Of a stretch of 9,312 bases of DNA, positions 1 through 6,847 are shown one piece after another. The DNA lies in NCBI GenBank assembly GCA_019233415.1, contig JAFAMK010000001.1:1-9312 (forward strand), written 5' to 3'. How positions within the stretch are numbered: the stretch's first letter is position 1; every line of letters begins with the position of its first letter. The position numbers and the translations under genes were made by a program. The stretch comes from Vulcanimicrobiota bacterium. GTDB lineage: Bacteria; Vulcanimicrobiota; Vulcanimicrobiia; Vulcanimicrobiales; Vulcanimicrobiaceae. The notes under the pieces are model-generated. The model did no database searches, was not told the DNA's origin, and saw nothing but the letters and a program-made list of their open reading frames with translations.

Positions 1-504
1 ATCTGCGAGGTCCGCCTCGGCTACATCCAGATGGGGCAACCGGCGACGCAGTTGTCGGGCGGCGAAGCGCAGCGCATCAAGCTCGCCACCGAGCTCGCGC
101 GGCGCGCGACCGGGCGGACGTTCTACGTGCTCGACGAGCCGACGACAGGGCTCCACTTCGCCGACATCCACAAGCTGCTCGAAGTCTTGCAGCGGCTGGT
201 GTCGATGGGGAACAGCGTGCTCGTGATCGAGCACAACCTCGACGTCATCAAGACGGCGGACTACCTGATCGACCTCGGCCCCGAGGGCGGCGACAAAGGC
301 GGCACGATCGTTGCGACCGGCACGCCGGAAGAGGTCGCCGCGAACCCCCGCTCGTTCACCGGCCAATACTTGAAAGGCGTGCTCGCCGACGAGCGCGCGC
401 ACGGGATTCGCGTCGACGCCGCACGCATCGCGGAACTGGAACGGCTCAACCGCGAGTCGCTCGACGACCTCGCGAAGAACGGCCGCGTCCCGGTCGAAGC
501 GTAG
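1..504 (+). CDS. uvrA: UvrA, excinuclease ABC subunit A, C-terminal fragment (5' end outside window)
   Basis: UvrA is the ATP-dependent damage-recognition subunit of nucleotide excision repair; it loads UvrB at lesions. The reading frame is already open at base 1, and 167 residues are visible. They hold the end of the second ABC ATPase module: the lead-in GYIQMGQPATQLSGG, the ABC signature LSGGEAQRIKLA, Walker B plus D-loop in FYVLDEPTTGLH, and the H-loop histidine in VLVIEHNLDVIK. The order and wording match UvrA closely and set it apart from transporter ATPases. The last 40 or so residues, after QYLKGVL, are a charged tail of the variable kind at UvrA C-termini. The gene ends 35 bases before the stop of the convergent dehydratase gene, and a dispersed repeat fills that gap. 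The N-terminal two-thirds, including the zinc modules, cannot be judged. Confidence 0.96.
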   Translation: MCEVRLGYIQMGQPATQLSGGEAQRIKLATELARRATGRTFYVLDEPTTGLHFADIHKLLEVLQRLVSMGNSVLVIEHNLDVIKTADYLIDLGPEGGDKGGTIVATGTPEEVAANPRSFTGQYLKGVLADERAHGIRVDAARIAELERLNRESLDDLAKNGRVPVEA

Positions 505-506
505 GC

Positions 507-532
507 CCTTCGACAAGCTCAGGATGACGGGG
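507..532 (+). repeat. Dispersed 26-base element, copy A, between convergent genes
   Basis: This copy begins CCTTCGACAAGC and ends GATGACGGGG. The same 26 bases occur without mismatch on the opposite strand at 1464-1489 and 6848-6873. It fills most of the gap between the stops of uvrA and the dehydratase gene. Its arms pair only weakly (outer CCT/AGG), so it is not an obvious intrinsic terminator. From general knowledge, this motif is a very common short interspersed repeat in several GC-rich bacterial genomes, where it is often translated as FDKLRMTG or HPELVEG. Confidence 0.9.
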
Positions 533-539
533 GAGCGGG

Positions 540-1592
540 TTAGCTCCAGGTGACGGTCGTGTTGGCGCCGCTAACGACGGCGCCGACGCGTTCGCCGGGT
601 GCGGGGATGTATTTGCCGGCGAGCAGCGCGGCGAACGCGGTTGCGCCGCCGGGTTCGGCGACGACGCGTGCTTCTTCCCAGAGGGTCGCGCGCGACGCGT
701 TGATCTCCTCGTCGGTGACGAGGACGACGTGGTCGACGAGCCGTTGCGCGATCGCGAACGTGTGCGTGCCGATCCGGCGCGGGGCGAGCGAGTCGGCCGC
801 GATGCTCCCCGTCGGTGCGTCGACCGGCTCGCCGGCGGCCAGCGCGTTATGCAGCGTCGGCGCGTCTTCGGGCTCGACCGCGACGATGCGGATGCGACCG
901 TCGTACCACGCGGCGATCCCGCCGATCAAGCCGCCGCCGCCGACCGCGACCAACAGCGTGTCGAGGTCCGGCGCCTGTTCTTCCAGTTCTTTCCCGAGCG
1001 TGCCCTGGCCGGCGAGCGTCTCGAACGCGTCGTACGCGTGCACGGCGAGCGCGCCGCTCTCCGCCTGATAGACGAGGCTCGCTTCGTACGCGTCGGAATA
1101 GCGCTCGCCGCCGACGACGAGCCGCGCGCCGTAGCGCTCGATCCGCGCGATCTTCGCCGGCGAGGAAATCGTCGGCACGAAGATCGTCGCGGGAATACCG
1201 AGCGTCATCGCCGCGTAAGCGACCGCAGCGCCGTGATTCCCACCCGACGCGGCGACAATGCCGGCCGGCGGAATCGCACGCATCAGCAAATTCGCAAACG
1301 CGCCGCGCGTCTTGAACGACCCGGCATGCTGCAGCGACTCCAGCTTCAGCGTGACGTCCCCCGTCATCCTGACGTTGCCCCCCGTCGCCCTGACGTTGTC
1401 CCCCGTCATGCTGACGTTGCCCCCCGTCGCCCTGACGTTGTCCCCCGTCATGCTGACGTTGTTCCCCGTCATCCTGAGCTTGTCGAAGGACGGCCCAACC
1501 TGCAGCACAGGCGTGCGCCGCACGTACGGCCGGATCAGTTGCGCGGTCTCGGTGATCGTTGCCGGGCTGGGCGTGTTCGTCTCGGTCTGCAT
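540..1592 (-). CDS. Threonine/serine dehydratase family PLP enzyme with repeat-derived insertion
   Basis: This is a fold-type II PLP enzyme of the threonine/serine dehydratase family. Such enzymes deaminate L-threonine or L-serine to the 2-oxo acid; close relatives are serine racemases and hydroxyaspartate ammonia-lyases, and I cannot separate these by eye. Motifs, numbered from ATG at 1592 (350 residues): RTPVL at 26-30, GSFKTRGA with Schiff-base Lys94, phosphate-binding SGGNHG at 116-121, AGQGT near 194-198, glycine loop GGGG at 218-221, and SGAN near the C-terminus. There is no C-terminal ACT domain, so it is unlike biosynthetic, isoleucine-inhibited IlvA. Residues 35-80 are encoded by a dispersed repeat plus a 21-base tandem array. 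Removing 35 residues of array would give about 315, the usual family length. An upstream in-frame start at 1640 would overlap the preceding gene by 35 bases, so 1592 is preferred, although its ribosome site is poor. The gene lies 13 bases after the secreted-protein gene and is probably in an operon with it. Confidence 0.9.
   Translation of the reverse strand: MQTETNTPSPATITETAQLIRPYVRRTPVLQVGPSFDKLRMTGNNVSMTGDNVRATGGNVSMTGDNVRATGGNVRMTGDVTLKLESLQHAGSFKTRGAFANLLMRAIPPAGIVAASGGNHGAAVAYAAMTLGIPATIFVPTISSPAKIARIERYGARLVVGGERYSDAYEASLVYQAESGALAVHAYDAFETLAGQGTLGKELEEQAPDLDTLLVAVGGGGLIGGIAAWYDGRIRIVAVEPEDAPTLHNALAAGEPVDAPTGSIAADSLAPRRIGTHTFAIAQRLVDHVVLVTDEEINASRATLWEEARVVAEPGGATAFAALLAGKYIPAPGERVGAVVSGANTTVTWS
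1352..1474 (-). repeat. In-frame 21-base tandem array (42-base higher-order unit) inside dehydratase gene
   Basis: Five consecutive 21-base units (1370-1390, 1391-1411, 1412-1432, 1433-1453, 1454-1474) and one 18-base unit (1352-1369) lie head to tail. On the + strand each begins TGACGT and carries a C-rich run followed by GTC. Units alternate in type, so the 42-base pair at 1370-1411 is repeated exactly at 1412-1453. In the dehydratase frame (minus strand) each full unit encodes seven residues: RMTGNNV, then SMTGDNV and RATGGNV twice, then the short RMTGDV. Because the unit is a multiple of three, gain or loss of units changes only loop length. The array abuts element copy B, whose tail it resembles. 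Confidence 0.93.
1464..1489 (-). repeat. Dispersed 26-base element, copy B, translated inside dehydratase gene
   Basis: This copy is identical to 507-532 and 6848-6873. In the dehydratase frame it reads as SFDKLRMTG (residues 35-43), between the RTPVL strand and the strand leading to the PLP lysine. Its last bases (the AGGATGACGGGG part) overlap the first unit of the 21-base tandem array, so element and array are physically continuous. Confidence 0.9.
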
Positions 1593-1605
1593 GGTCGGTG
1601 TCGCG

Positions 1606-2505
1606 CTACGTCCCGAACAACTCCTCGACCTGCGCGACATACGGCCGCGCGAAGATGCGGCGTGCCGCCCAGCCGTCGCGGCCGCTAGAAGCCATGTCCC
1701 GCATATCCGCTGCGTCGTATGCGCTCTTCACCTCGCCGTCCGCGAGCCGGTCGGCGGTTGCGAGAACATACGCGCGTACGAGCGACTCGTAGGCGAGCGG
1801 GCCGCGCGCGCCGCCCGCGACGACGCGGATCGTTCCCCAACCGCGCGGCACGCGCGCGTCGGCGTCGCGGCCCATGTAGGCCGCATACGGCTCTTCCCAC
1901 GGCATCTTCGCGGGCGGCGTCGGGACCGTCGCAACGCCGCCGATGCCGGGCGTCATCTGGCGCAGCACGGCGAACGCGAACGCACGCTTGGCGAACGTCG
2001 TGTCGTCGACCGCCGGATAGACGGTGTACTTCGCGATCACCGCGACGTCGGAGGCGAGCTTCGTCGCCGCGGCGCGCCGCTGCGCCGGTGGAAGTGTTTC
2101 GAGGCCGAGCGACGGCGCGCCGTTCGGGCGCACGTCGGCAACCGCGAGGAGCAACTCGGTCAGCAGCGGGATCTCGTCGGTGAGGCGCGAGACGTGCGGG
2201 CTGATCAGTTCGGGATGGTCGGGGTTCAGCCAGATCGCCGGCCGCTGCGGGTCGTCCGGATCGCCGCCGACTCCGGCATAGTATGCGACCGGCGCGCTCG
2301 GTGGGAATGCGGCGGGCGGCCGCCAGACGGTGCGCAGGAACGGGCGCGTCGCCTCGATCGCCGCGACCGCGTCGAGGATCGTCTGCGCGGTCGGCGTCGT
2401 CGCGTGCGGGCTGCCGAGCGTCGTCTCCTCGGCGCGCGCCGGTGCGACCGCGGCGCCCAGGACGACTGCGGCGGCGCCTGCGACGAACGCGCCACGGCGG
2501 GCCAT
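1606..2505 (-). CDS. Secreted protein of unknown function
   Basis: I do not recognise the family. The product is 299 residues from ATG at 2505; a TTG two codons upstream is also in frame. The N-terminus is a clear export signal: MARRGAF, a hydrophobic alanine/valine stretch to about residue 20, then APARA, a good signal-peptidase I site near residue 25. The twin arginine at positions 3-4 would also allow Tat export. The mature part is soluble-looking, has no cysteines and no further membrane helix, and is rich in proline and alanine. Distinctive stretches are YYAGVGGDPDDPQRPAIWLN, DHPELISPHVSRL and KMPWEEPYAAYMGRDADA. No catalytic motif is evident. It is divergent from the VOC protein gene (61-base gap, no clear promoter boxes) and precedes the dehydratase gene by 13 bases, suggesting co-transcription. 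The coherent signal peptide and normal composition argue for a real gene over the antisense frames. Confidence 0.72.
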   Translation of the reverse strand: MARRGAFVAGAAAVVLGAAVAPARAEETTLGSPHATTPTAQTILDAVAAIEATRPFLRTVWRPPAAFPPSAPVAYYAGVGGDPDDPQRPAIWLNPDHPELISPHVSRLTDEIPLLTELLLAVADVRPNGAPSLGLETLPPAQRRAAATKLASDVAVIAKYTVYPAVDDTTFAKRAFAFAVLRQMTPGIGGVATVPTPPAKMPWEEPYAAYMGRDADARVPRGWGTIRVVAGGARGPLAYESLVRAYVLATADRLADGEVKSAYDAADMRDMASSGRDGWAARRIFARPYVAQVEELFGT

Positions 2506-2555
2506 GCGCAAAGGTTCGCGCGCGCCGGCGCGGCGGACCTGCGCCGCGCTCGTCG

Positions 2556-2561
2556 AAGGAG
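2556..2561 (+). promoter_or_regulatory. Ribosome binding site fixing the GTG start of the VOC gene
   Basis: AAGGAG lies five bases before GTG at 2567. It favours this start over ATG at 2588, which would cut off the first beta strand of the fold, and over longer upstream frames that run antisense to the secreted-protein gene. Confidence 0.65.
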
Positions 2562-2566
2562 CGCGC

Positions 2567-2926
2567 GTGGCGCGGTTCGCGATTGCGATGATCGTCTGCT
2601 CGGAGCTCGGACGCAGCAGGTGGTTCTACAAGAACATCCTCGAGCTGAAGCTCCGCACGGACGCCTCGCCGCACTGGGTCGACTTCGACCTCGCCGACGG
2701 CGGCGTGCTCGGGCTGCGCCCCGCCAGCGAGAGCCTCGTCGTGAAGACCGGCTCGCTGCAGCTCGGGTTCACCGTCGACGACGTCGACCGCTTCGTCACC
2801 GACGCGCGCACCGCGGCCGTGACGATCCTGCAAGAGCCGCACGAGGAGAGCTTCGGGCGGATCGCGGTGATCGCCGATCCCGATGGGTACCCGATCCAGG
2901 TCGCGACGCCGAAGCCGTGGCGCTGA
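2567..2926 (+). CDS. VOC (glyoxalase/bleomycin-resistance fold) family protein
   Basis: This is a single-module VOC protein of 119 residues. It has the typical opening beta strand and helix (ARFAIAMIVCSELGRSRWFYKNILELKL), a central strand set (VDFDLADGGVLGL), a second half starting LQLGFTVDDVDRFV, and the closing family signature IADPDGYPIQV. VOC proteins include dioxygenases, isomerases and resistance proteins, so the substrate cannot be named. Two usual metal positions look altered: the first strand has no histidine or glutamine, and the closing DPDG segment carries Gln111 where a glutamate is common. A metal-free binding role is therefore possible. The start is GTG with AAGGAG five bases upstream. 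The last 10 bases overlap the ligA start, so the two genes are probably co-transcribed and translationally coupled. Confidence 0.85.
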   Translation: MARFAIAMIVCSELGRSRWFYKNILELKLRTDASPHWVDFDLADGGVLGLRPASESLVVKTGSLQLGFTVDDVDRFVTDARTAAVTILQEPHEESFGRIAVIADPDGYPIQVATPKPWR

Positions 2927-4938
2927 AGGCGTACGAGAGGCGCGCGCACGACCTGCGCCGCCGCATCGACGATGCGAACTACCGCTACCACGTCCTCGAC
3001 GACCCGCAGATCAGCGACCAAGACTACGACGCGCTGCTGCGCGAGCTGATCGACCTCGAAGAGGCGCACCCCGACGTCCGCACGCCGGACTCGCCGACGC
3101 AGCGCGTCGGCGGGACGCCGGCGGCGGGCTTCCCGCCGTACGTGCACGCGCGGCCGATGCTCTCGCTCGCCAACGCGTTCGACGAGGACGAACTGCTCGC
3201 GTTCGACGCGCGCGTGCACAAGCTCGCCGGCATCGACGGCGACATTGCGTACACCTGCGAGCTGAAGATCGACGGCCTTGCGGTCTCGCTACGCTACGAC
3301 GTCGGGCGGCTCAGCGCGGGCGGGACGCGCGGCGACGGCAGCACCGGCGAAGAGGTGACCGCGAACCTGCGCGCGATCAAGGCGATCCCGCTCGCGCTGC
3401 GCGACGCCGAGGTCGCGCTGCCGCGCCACATCGACGTGCGCGGCGAGGCGTACATGCGCAAGAGCGACTTCGCGCGGCTGAACGCCGACCGCGAGGCGCG
3501 CGAGCTGGCGCCGTTCGCCAACCCGCGCAACGCCGCGGCCGGCGGGATTCGCCAGCTCGACCCGAAGATGACCGCGGAGCGCGCGCTGTCGTTCTATGCG
3601 TACGCCGTCGGCGAGATCGACGCGCCGAACCCGCCGCAGACGCAGTCGGCGCTGCTCGCCTACCTGCGCGCGCTCGGCTTTCGCGTCAACGAGCACGCGC
3701 ACGGCGTGCCGTCGATCCGCGACGTGCTCGCCTTCGCGCAGGAGTGGGAAGCGAAGCGCGACGCGCTCGACTACGAGATCGACGGGATCGTCATCAAGGT
3801 CGACGACCTCGTGCTGCAGGCGCGGCTCGGCACCGTCGGCAAGGACCCGCGCTGGGCGATCGCCTACAAGTTTCGCGCGCGCGAGGCGCGCACGAAGCTG
3901 CTCGACATCACGGTCAGCGTCGGCCGCACCGGTGTCCTGAACCCGAACGCTGTGCTCGAGCCGGTCCACATCGGCGGGACGACCGTCTCGAACGCGACGC
4001 TGCACAACCAGGACTACATCCGCACCAACGACATTCGCGTCGGCGACGTCGTGACGGTGATTCGCGCCGGCGACGTGATCCCGCGCGTCGTCGGCCCGGT
4101 GTTGGAGCTGCGCGAGGGTGATCTTCCCGAGTACACGCTGCCGACGGTCTGCCCCGTCTGCGGCTCCGACGTCGACCGGCCCGAGGGCGAAGCGCTGTCG
4201 CGCTGCACGAACGCCACGTGTCCGGCGCAGCGCCGCGAGCGGCTGCGGCACTTCTGCTCGCGCGGCGCGATGGACATCGAAGGGATCGGCGACCAGCTCT
4301 CCGCCGCGCTCGTCGACACCGAAACGGTGCGCGACGTCAGCGACCTGTACCACCTCGACCTCGAAAAGCTGCTGACGCTCCCGCGCATGGCGGAGAAGTC
4401 CGCGTCGAACGTGCTCGCCGCGATCGAGCGCTCCAAGTCGCGCGGTCTCGCGCGGCTGCTGTTCGGCCTCGGGATTCGGATGGTCGGCGCGCAGAATGCG
4501 GCGATCCTCGCCGGCGACCTCGGCTCGATCACCGCGCTCGCCGCCGCAACGGAAGAGGAACTGCTGCGCAGCGAGGGGATCGGCGAGCAGATCGCGCGCA
4601 GCGTCGTGCTGTTCTTCGCGCAGGAACCGAACCGCGCGATGATCGAGCGGCTCGCCGCCGCCGGCGTCGACGTGACCGCGCCGCTGCGCCCGCGCGAGCC
4701 GGTCGGCGTGCTCGCGGGCAAGACGCTCGTCCTCACCGGCACGCTCCCCACCCTGACGCGCGATGAAGCGAAGGACCTGATCGTCGCGGCCGGCGGCAAA
4801 GTCAGCGGCTCGGTCTCGAAGAAGACCGACTACGTCGTCGCCGGAGACGACGCCGGCAGCAAACTCGAAAAAGCCGAGAGCCTCGGCATCGCGATCATCG
4901 ACGAAGCCGGCTTACAGGCGCTGCTCACCGCGGGCTGA
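2917..4938 (+). CDS. ligA: NAD+-dependent DNA ligase LigA
   Basis: LigA seals nicks in DNA using NAD+ during replication and repair. From GTG at 2917 the product is 673 residues, the usual length. Domains in order: NAD+-binding Ia domain (YRYHVLDDPQISDQDYDALL, about 17-40); adenylation domain with KIDG and AMP-accepting Lys117, then RGDGSTGEEVTAN and the NPRNAAAGGIRQLDP motif; OB fold with VSVGRTGVLNPNAVLEPV; Cys4 zinc finger (Cys412, Cys415, Cys430, Cys435); helix-hairpin-helix region; C-terminal BRCT domain from about 597 (GVLAGKTLVLTGTLP to the end). All key residues appear intact. GTG is the only reasonable in-frame start near the conserved N-terminus, and it lies inside the end of the VOC gene; the ribosome site is weak, consistent with coupling. 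The frame is open far upstream, but that part is antisense to other genes. The 3' end overlaps convergent nnr by 27 bases. Confidence 0.97.
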   Translation: MALKAYERRAHDLRRRIDDANYRYHVLDDPQISDQDYDALLRELIDLEEAHPDVRTPDSPTQRVGGTPAAGFPPYVHARPMLSLANAFDEDELLAFDARVHKLAGIDGDIAYTCELKIDGLAVSLRYDVGRLSAGGTRGDGSTGEEVTANLRAIKAIPLALRDAEVALPRHIDVRGEAYMRKSDFARLNADREARELAPFANPRNAAAGGIRQLDPKMTAERALSFYAYAVGEIDAPNPPQTQSALLAYLRALGFRVNEHAHGVPSIRDVLAFAQEWEAKRDALDYEIDGIVIKVDDLVLQARLGTVGKDPRWAIAYKFRAREARTKLLDITVSVGRTGVLNPNAVLEPVHIGGTTVSNATLHNQDYIRTNDIRVGDVVTVIRAGDVIPRVVGPVLELREGDLPEYTLPTVCPVCGSDVDRPEGEALSRCTNATCPAQRRERLRHFCSRGAMDIEGIGDQLSAALVDTETVRDVSDLYHLDLEKLLTLPRMAEKSASNVLAAIERSKSRGLARLLFGLGIRMVGAQNAAILAGDLGSITALAAATEEELLRSEGIGEQIARSVVLFFAQEPNRAMIERLAAAGVDVTAPLRPREPVGVLAGKTLVLTGTLPTLTRDEAKDLIVAAGGKVSGSVSKKTDYVVAGDDAGSKLEKAESLGIAIIDEAGLQALLTAG

Positions 4939-6465
4939 TCGCGCATAACCGTCGAGGCGGAACAGATGGGCATCGATCCCGGGGTCGACAATGCTCGCCG
5001 GGCCGAGTAACGCGGCGACGTCGCGCGCGATGACGCCGCGCCGCCGCTCCTTGAGCGCCAGCCGGCCCGCGAGGCCGTGCCAGTACGCGCCGGCGCGCGC
5101 CGCGTCGACCGGCGCGAGACCCTGCGCCAGCAGCGTCGCGATGACCCCGGTCAGCACGTCGCCCGTGCCTGCGGTTGCGAGCGCATTCGTCCCGGTCGGG
5201 TTGAGGTGCGTCACGCCGGGCGCGGCGACGAGCGTCGTCTGCCCCTTCAGCAGCGTCGTGATGCCGTGCTCGTCGACGAACGCGCGCACGCGCGCGAGGC
5301 GCGTGCCGGGCGCGACGGTGCCTTTTCCGCTGATCCGCGCGAATTCGCCCTCGTGCGGCGTGATGACGAGCGGCTTGCCGCGGTAGTCGCCGAGCCGCTT
5401 TGCGAGGTGGTAGAGCGCGCTCGCGTCGGCGACGACGGGCAGATCGGTGCCGGTGAGGACGCCGTTGACGATCGTCGTCCACGCGTCGGAGAGCCCGAGT
5501 CCGGGGCCGATCCCGACCGACGTGCAGCGGTTCGTCAGGTCGAGGATCGTGCGCACCGCGTTCTCCGGGTCGCGCTCGTCGTAGGTCACGACGACCTGCT
5601 CGATCAAGTGCGCGCGCAGCGCGGCCGCGGCGCCTTCGGGCGCGGCGACGGTCACGTAGCCCGCGCCGGCGCGCGCGGCCCCCATCGCGCACAGCACCGC
5701 CGCACCGGGAAACTGCGTCGAGCCGGCGACGATCAGCGGCGCGCCCGCGCTGCGCTTGTCGGCGTCCGCGCCGCGCACGGGGAGCAGCGCCGTGAACTCG
5801 GCGGCGGTGAGCACGTCGCTGCGCGGCCCGTCGATGCCGTCGGCGTCCGCGTCGCGCATGCCGAGCGGCGCGCACCACAGCTCACCGGAGGCTGCACGCG
5901 CGGCTTCGAGCAGGCAGCCCAGCTTCGGCCGCCCGAGCATGATCGTCGCGACCGCATGCACCGCGGCGTCGCCGACCGCGCCGGTCGTCGGCTCGATCCC
6001 CGTCGGCAGGTCGAGCGCGAGCACCGGCGCGCCGCTCGCAACGATCGCGTCGACCAGCGCGGCGCTGCGCGCGTCGAGCGGAAGGCGCGCATTCGCACCG
6101 AGGATGCCGTCGAGCACGAGCGCAGCGTCGCGCAGCACCGCGGGGTCGGGCGGGAACGGCCGTTCTTCAACCCCCGCGACCAGCGCGCGCTCGCGCGCAT
6201 CGTTTCGCGCCGGTGAGCCGTGCACGTCCGGATCGCCGTAGACGATGCATTCGCGCGTTCCCGCGTACGCGGCGAGCGCAGCGTACGCGTCGCCCCCGTT
6301 GTTGCCGTTCCCCGCGACCGCGACGACCGCGCCCTCGCCGCGCGCGTAGTCGTCGATCAACTCGGCGATCGCGTCGCCGGCTGCGCGCATCAGAGCGACC
6401 TCGCCGTCGCGCGCGACCGCAGCCGCGTCGATCGCGCGCATCTGCGCCGCGGTCACGACGCGCAC
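4912..6465 (-). CDS. nnr: Bifunctional NAD(P)H-hydrate epimerase / ADP-dependent NAD(P)H-hydrate dehydratase
   Basis: This enzyme repairs hydrated, inactive NADH and NADPH: the N-terminal half interconverts R and S epimers, and the C-terminal half dehydrates the S form using ADP. The product is 517 residues, the normal length for the fused form. The epimerase (YjeF_N) half shows GNGNNGGDAY at 52-61 and LDLPTGIE at 151-158. The dehydratase (ribokinase-like) half shows GSTQFPGAAVL from 249, ITPHEGE at 368-374, LKGQTTLV near 406, and the catalytic loop ATAGTGDVLTG with Asp436. The epimerase motif has GGDA where GGDG is usual, a small change. GTG at 6465 is preceded by GAGGG at seven-base spacing and lies three bases after the acpS stop, so acpS and nnr form an operon. 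This neighbour pair is frequent in bacteria. The 3' end overlaps ligA. Confidence 0.95.
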   Translation of the reverse strand: MRVVTAAQMRAIDAAAVARDGEVALMRAAGDAIAELIDDYARGEGAVVAVAGNGNNGGDAYAALAAYAGTRECIVYGDPDVHGSPARNDARERALVAGVEERPFPPDPAVLRDAALVLDGILGANARLPLDARSAALVDAIVASGAPVLALDLPTGIEPTTGAVGDAAVHAVATIMLGRPKLGCLLEAARAASGELWCAPLGMRDADADGIDGPRSDVLTAAEFTALLPVRGADADKRSAGAPLIVAGSTQFPGAAVLCAMGAARAGAGYVTVAAPEGAAAALRAHLIEQVVVTYDERDPENAVRTILDLTNRCTSVGIGPGLGLSDAWTTIVNGVLTGTDLPVVADASALYHLAKRLGDYRGKPLVITPHEGEFARISGKGTVAPGTRLARVRAFVDEHGITTLLKGQTTLVAAPGVTHLNPTGTNALATAGTGDVLTGVIATLLAQGLAPVDAARAGAYWHGLAGRLALKERRRGVIARDVAALLGPASIVDPGIDAHLFRLDGYARSARGEQRL

Positions 6466-6468
6466 GCG

Positions 6469-6831
6469 CTAGCCCTCGAGCACCACGACCGCTGCTGCGG
6501 TCGTTGCCGTGTGCGTGATCGTCAGGTGGATCGCGCGCACGCCGCGCCGTTCGAGCAGCGCGTCGTAGCCGCGGTAGAGGCGGATGACCGGCTTGCCGCT
6601 GCGCTCGTGCGAGACGCCGACGGCGCCCCACGGGATCGCGTGGCCGAACGCCTTGCGCGTCGCCTCCTTCGCGGCGAAGAAGCCGGCGAGCCGTTCGGGC
6701 CAGTTGCGCTTGCGCATCGCGTACGCCATCTCTTCCTCGGTGTACACCTTGCGCGCGAACCACGCGCGCTTGACCGGATCGAAGCGATAGCGCTCCACCT
6801 CCGCAAGGTCGATCCCGATCCCGATGATCAT
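6469..6831 (-). CDS. acpS: Holo-[acyl-carrier-protein] synthase AcpS
   Basis: AcpS transfers the 4'-phosphopantetheine group of CoA to apo-acyl carrier protein, which activates fatty-acid synthesis. The product is 120 residues, typical for the trimeric AcpS type. Magnesium-binding residues are visible: Asp8 in GIGIDLAEV and Glu56 in FFAAKEATRKAF. The C-terminal strand HLTITHTATTAAAVVVLE matches the family's SHT region. It starts at ATG 6831 with only a weak GAAG ribosome site about eight bases upstream. A dispersed 26-base element ends 16 bases before the start codon, so its transcript leader probably includes the repeat unless the promoter lies inside it. It is followed at three bases by nnr, and archaemetzincin is divergent. 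Confidence 0.95.
   Translation of the reverse strand: MIIGIGIDLAEVERYRFDPVKRAWFARKVYTEEEMAYAMRKRNWPERLAGFFAAKEATRKAFGHAIPWGAVGVSHERSGKPVIRLYRGYDALLERRGVRAIHLTITHTATTAAAVVVLEG
6473..6477 (-). promoter_or_regulatory. Ribosome binding site for nnr inside the acpS 3' end
   Basis: On the minus strand GAGGG, within the last codons of acpS, lies seven bases before GTG at 6465. It supports that start for nnr and suggests reinitiation by ribosomes finishing acpS. Confidence 0.6.
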
Positions 6832-6847
6832 GTCACGCGCTTCGCCA

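Noticed and set aside
505..539. Element copy A as an intrinsic bidirectional terminator between uvrA and the dehydratase gene
   Set aside because: Only about three outer base pairs match in the inverted arms and there is no T-run on either side.
1352..1474. Regular short repeats as a CRISPR array
   Set aside because: Units are contiguous 21-base tandem copies with no unique spacers, lie inside an intact gene, and no cas genes are nearby.
729..1688. Long + strand frame opposite the dehydratase gene
   Set aside because: It is Arg/Asp-rich with no domain and its repeat section is only the complement of the array. The minus-strand frame has complete PLP-enzyme motifs.
1258..2916. Long + strand extension of the ligA reading frame, as a fusion protein
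   Set aside because: It runs antisense to the dehydratase and secreted-protein genes and through the VOC gene in another frame, is arginine-rich low-complexity sequence, and ligA is full length from 2917. Open antisense frames are expected at this GC content.
3289..4353. Long minus-strand frame opposite ligA
   Set aside because: It has shadow-like composition (Arg, Val, Asp) and no recognisable domain, and is entirely within conserved ligA coding sequence.
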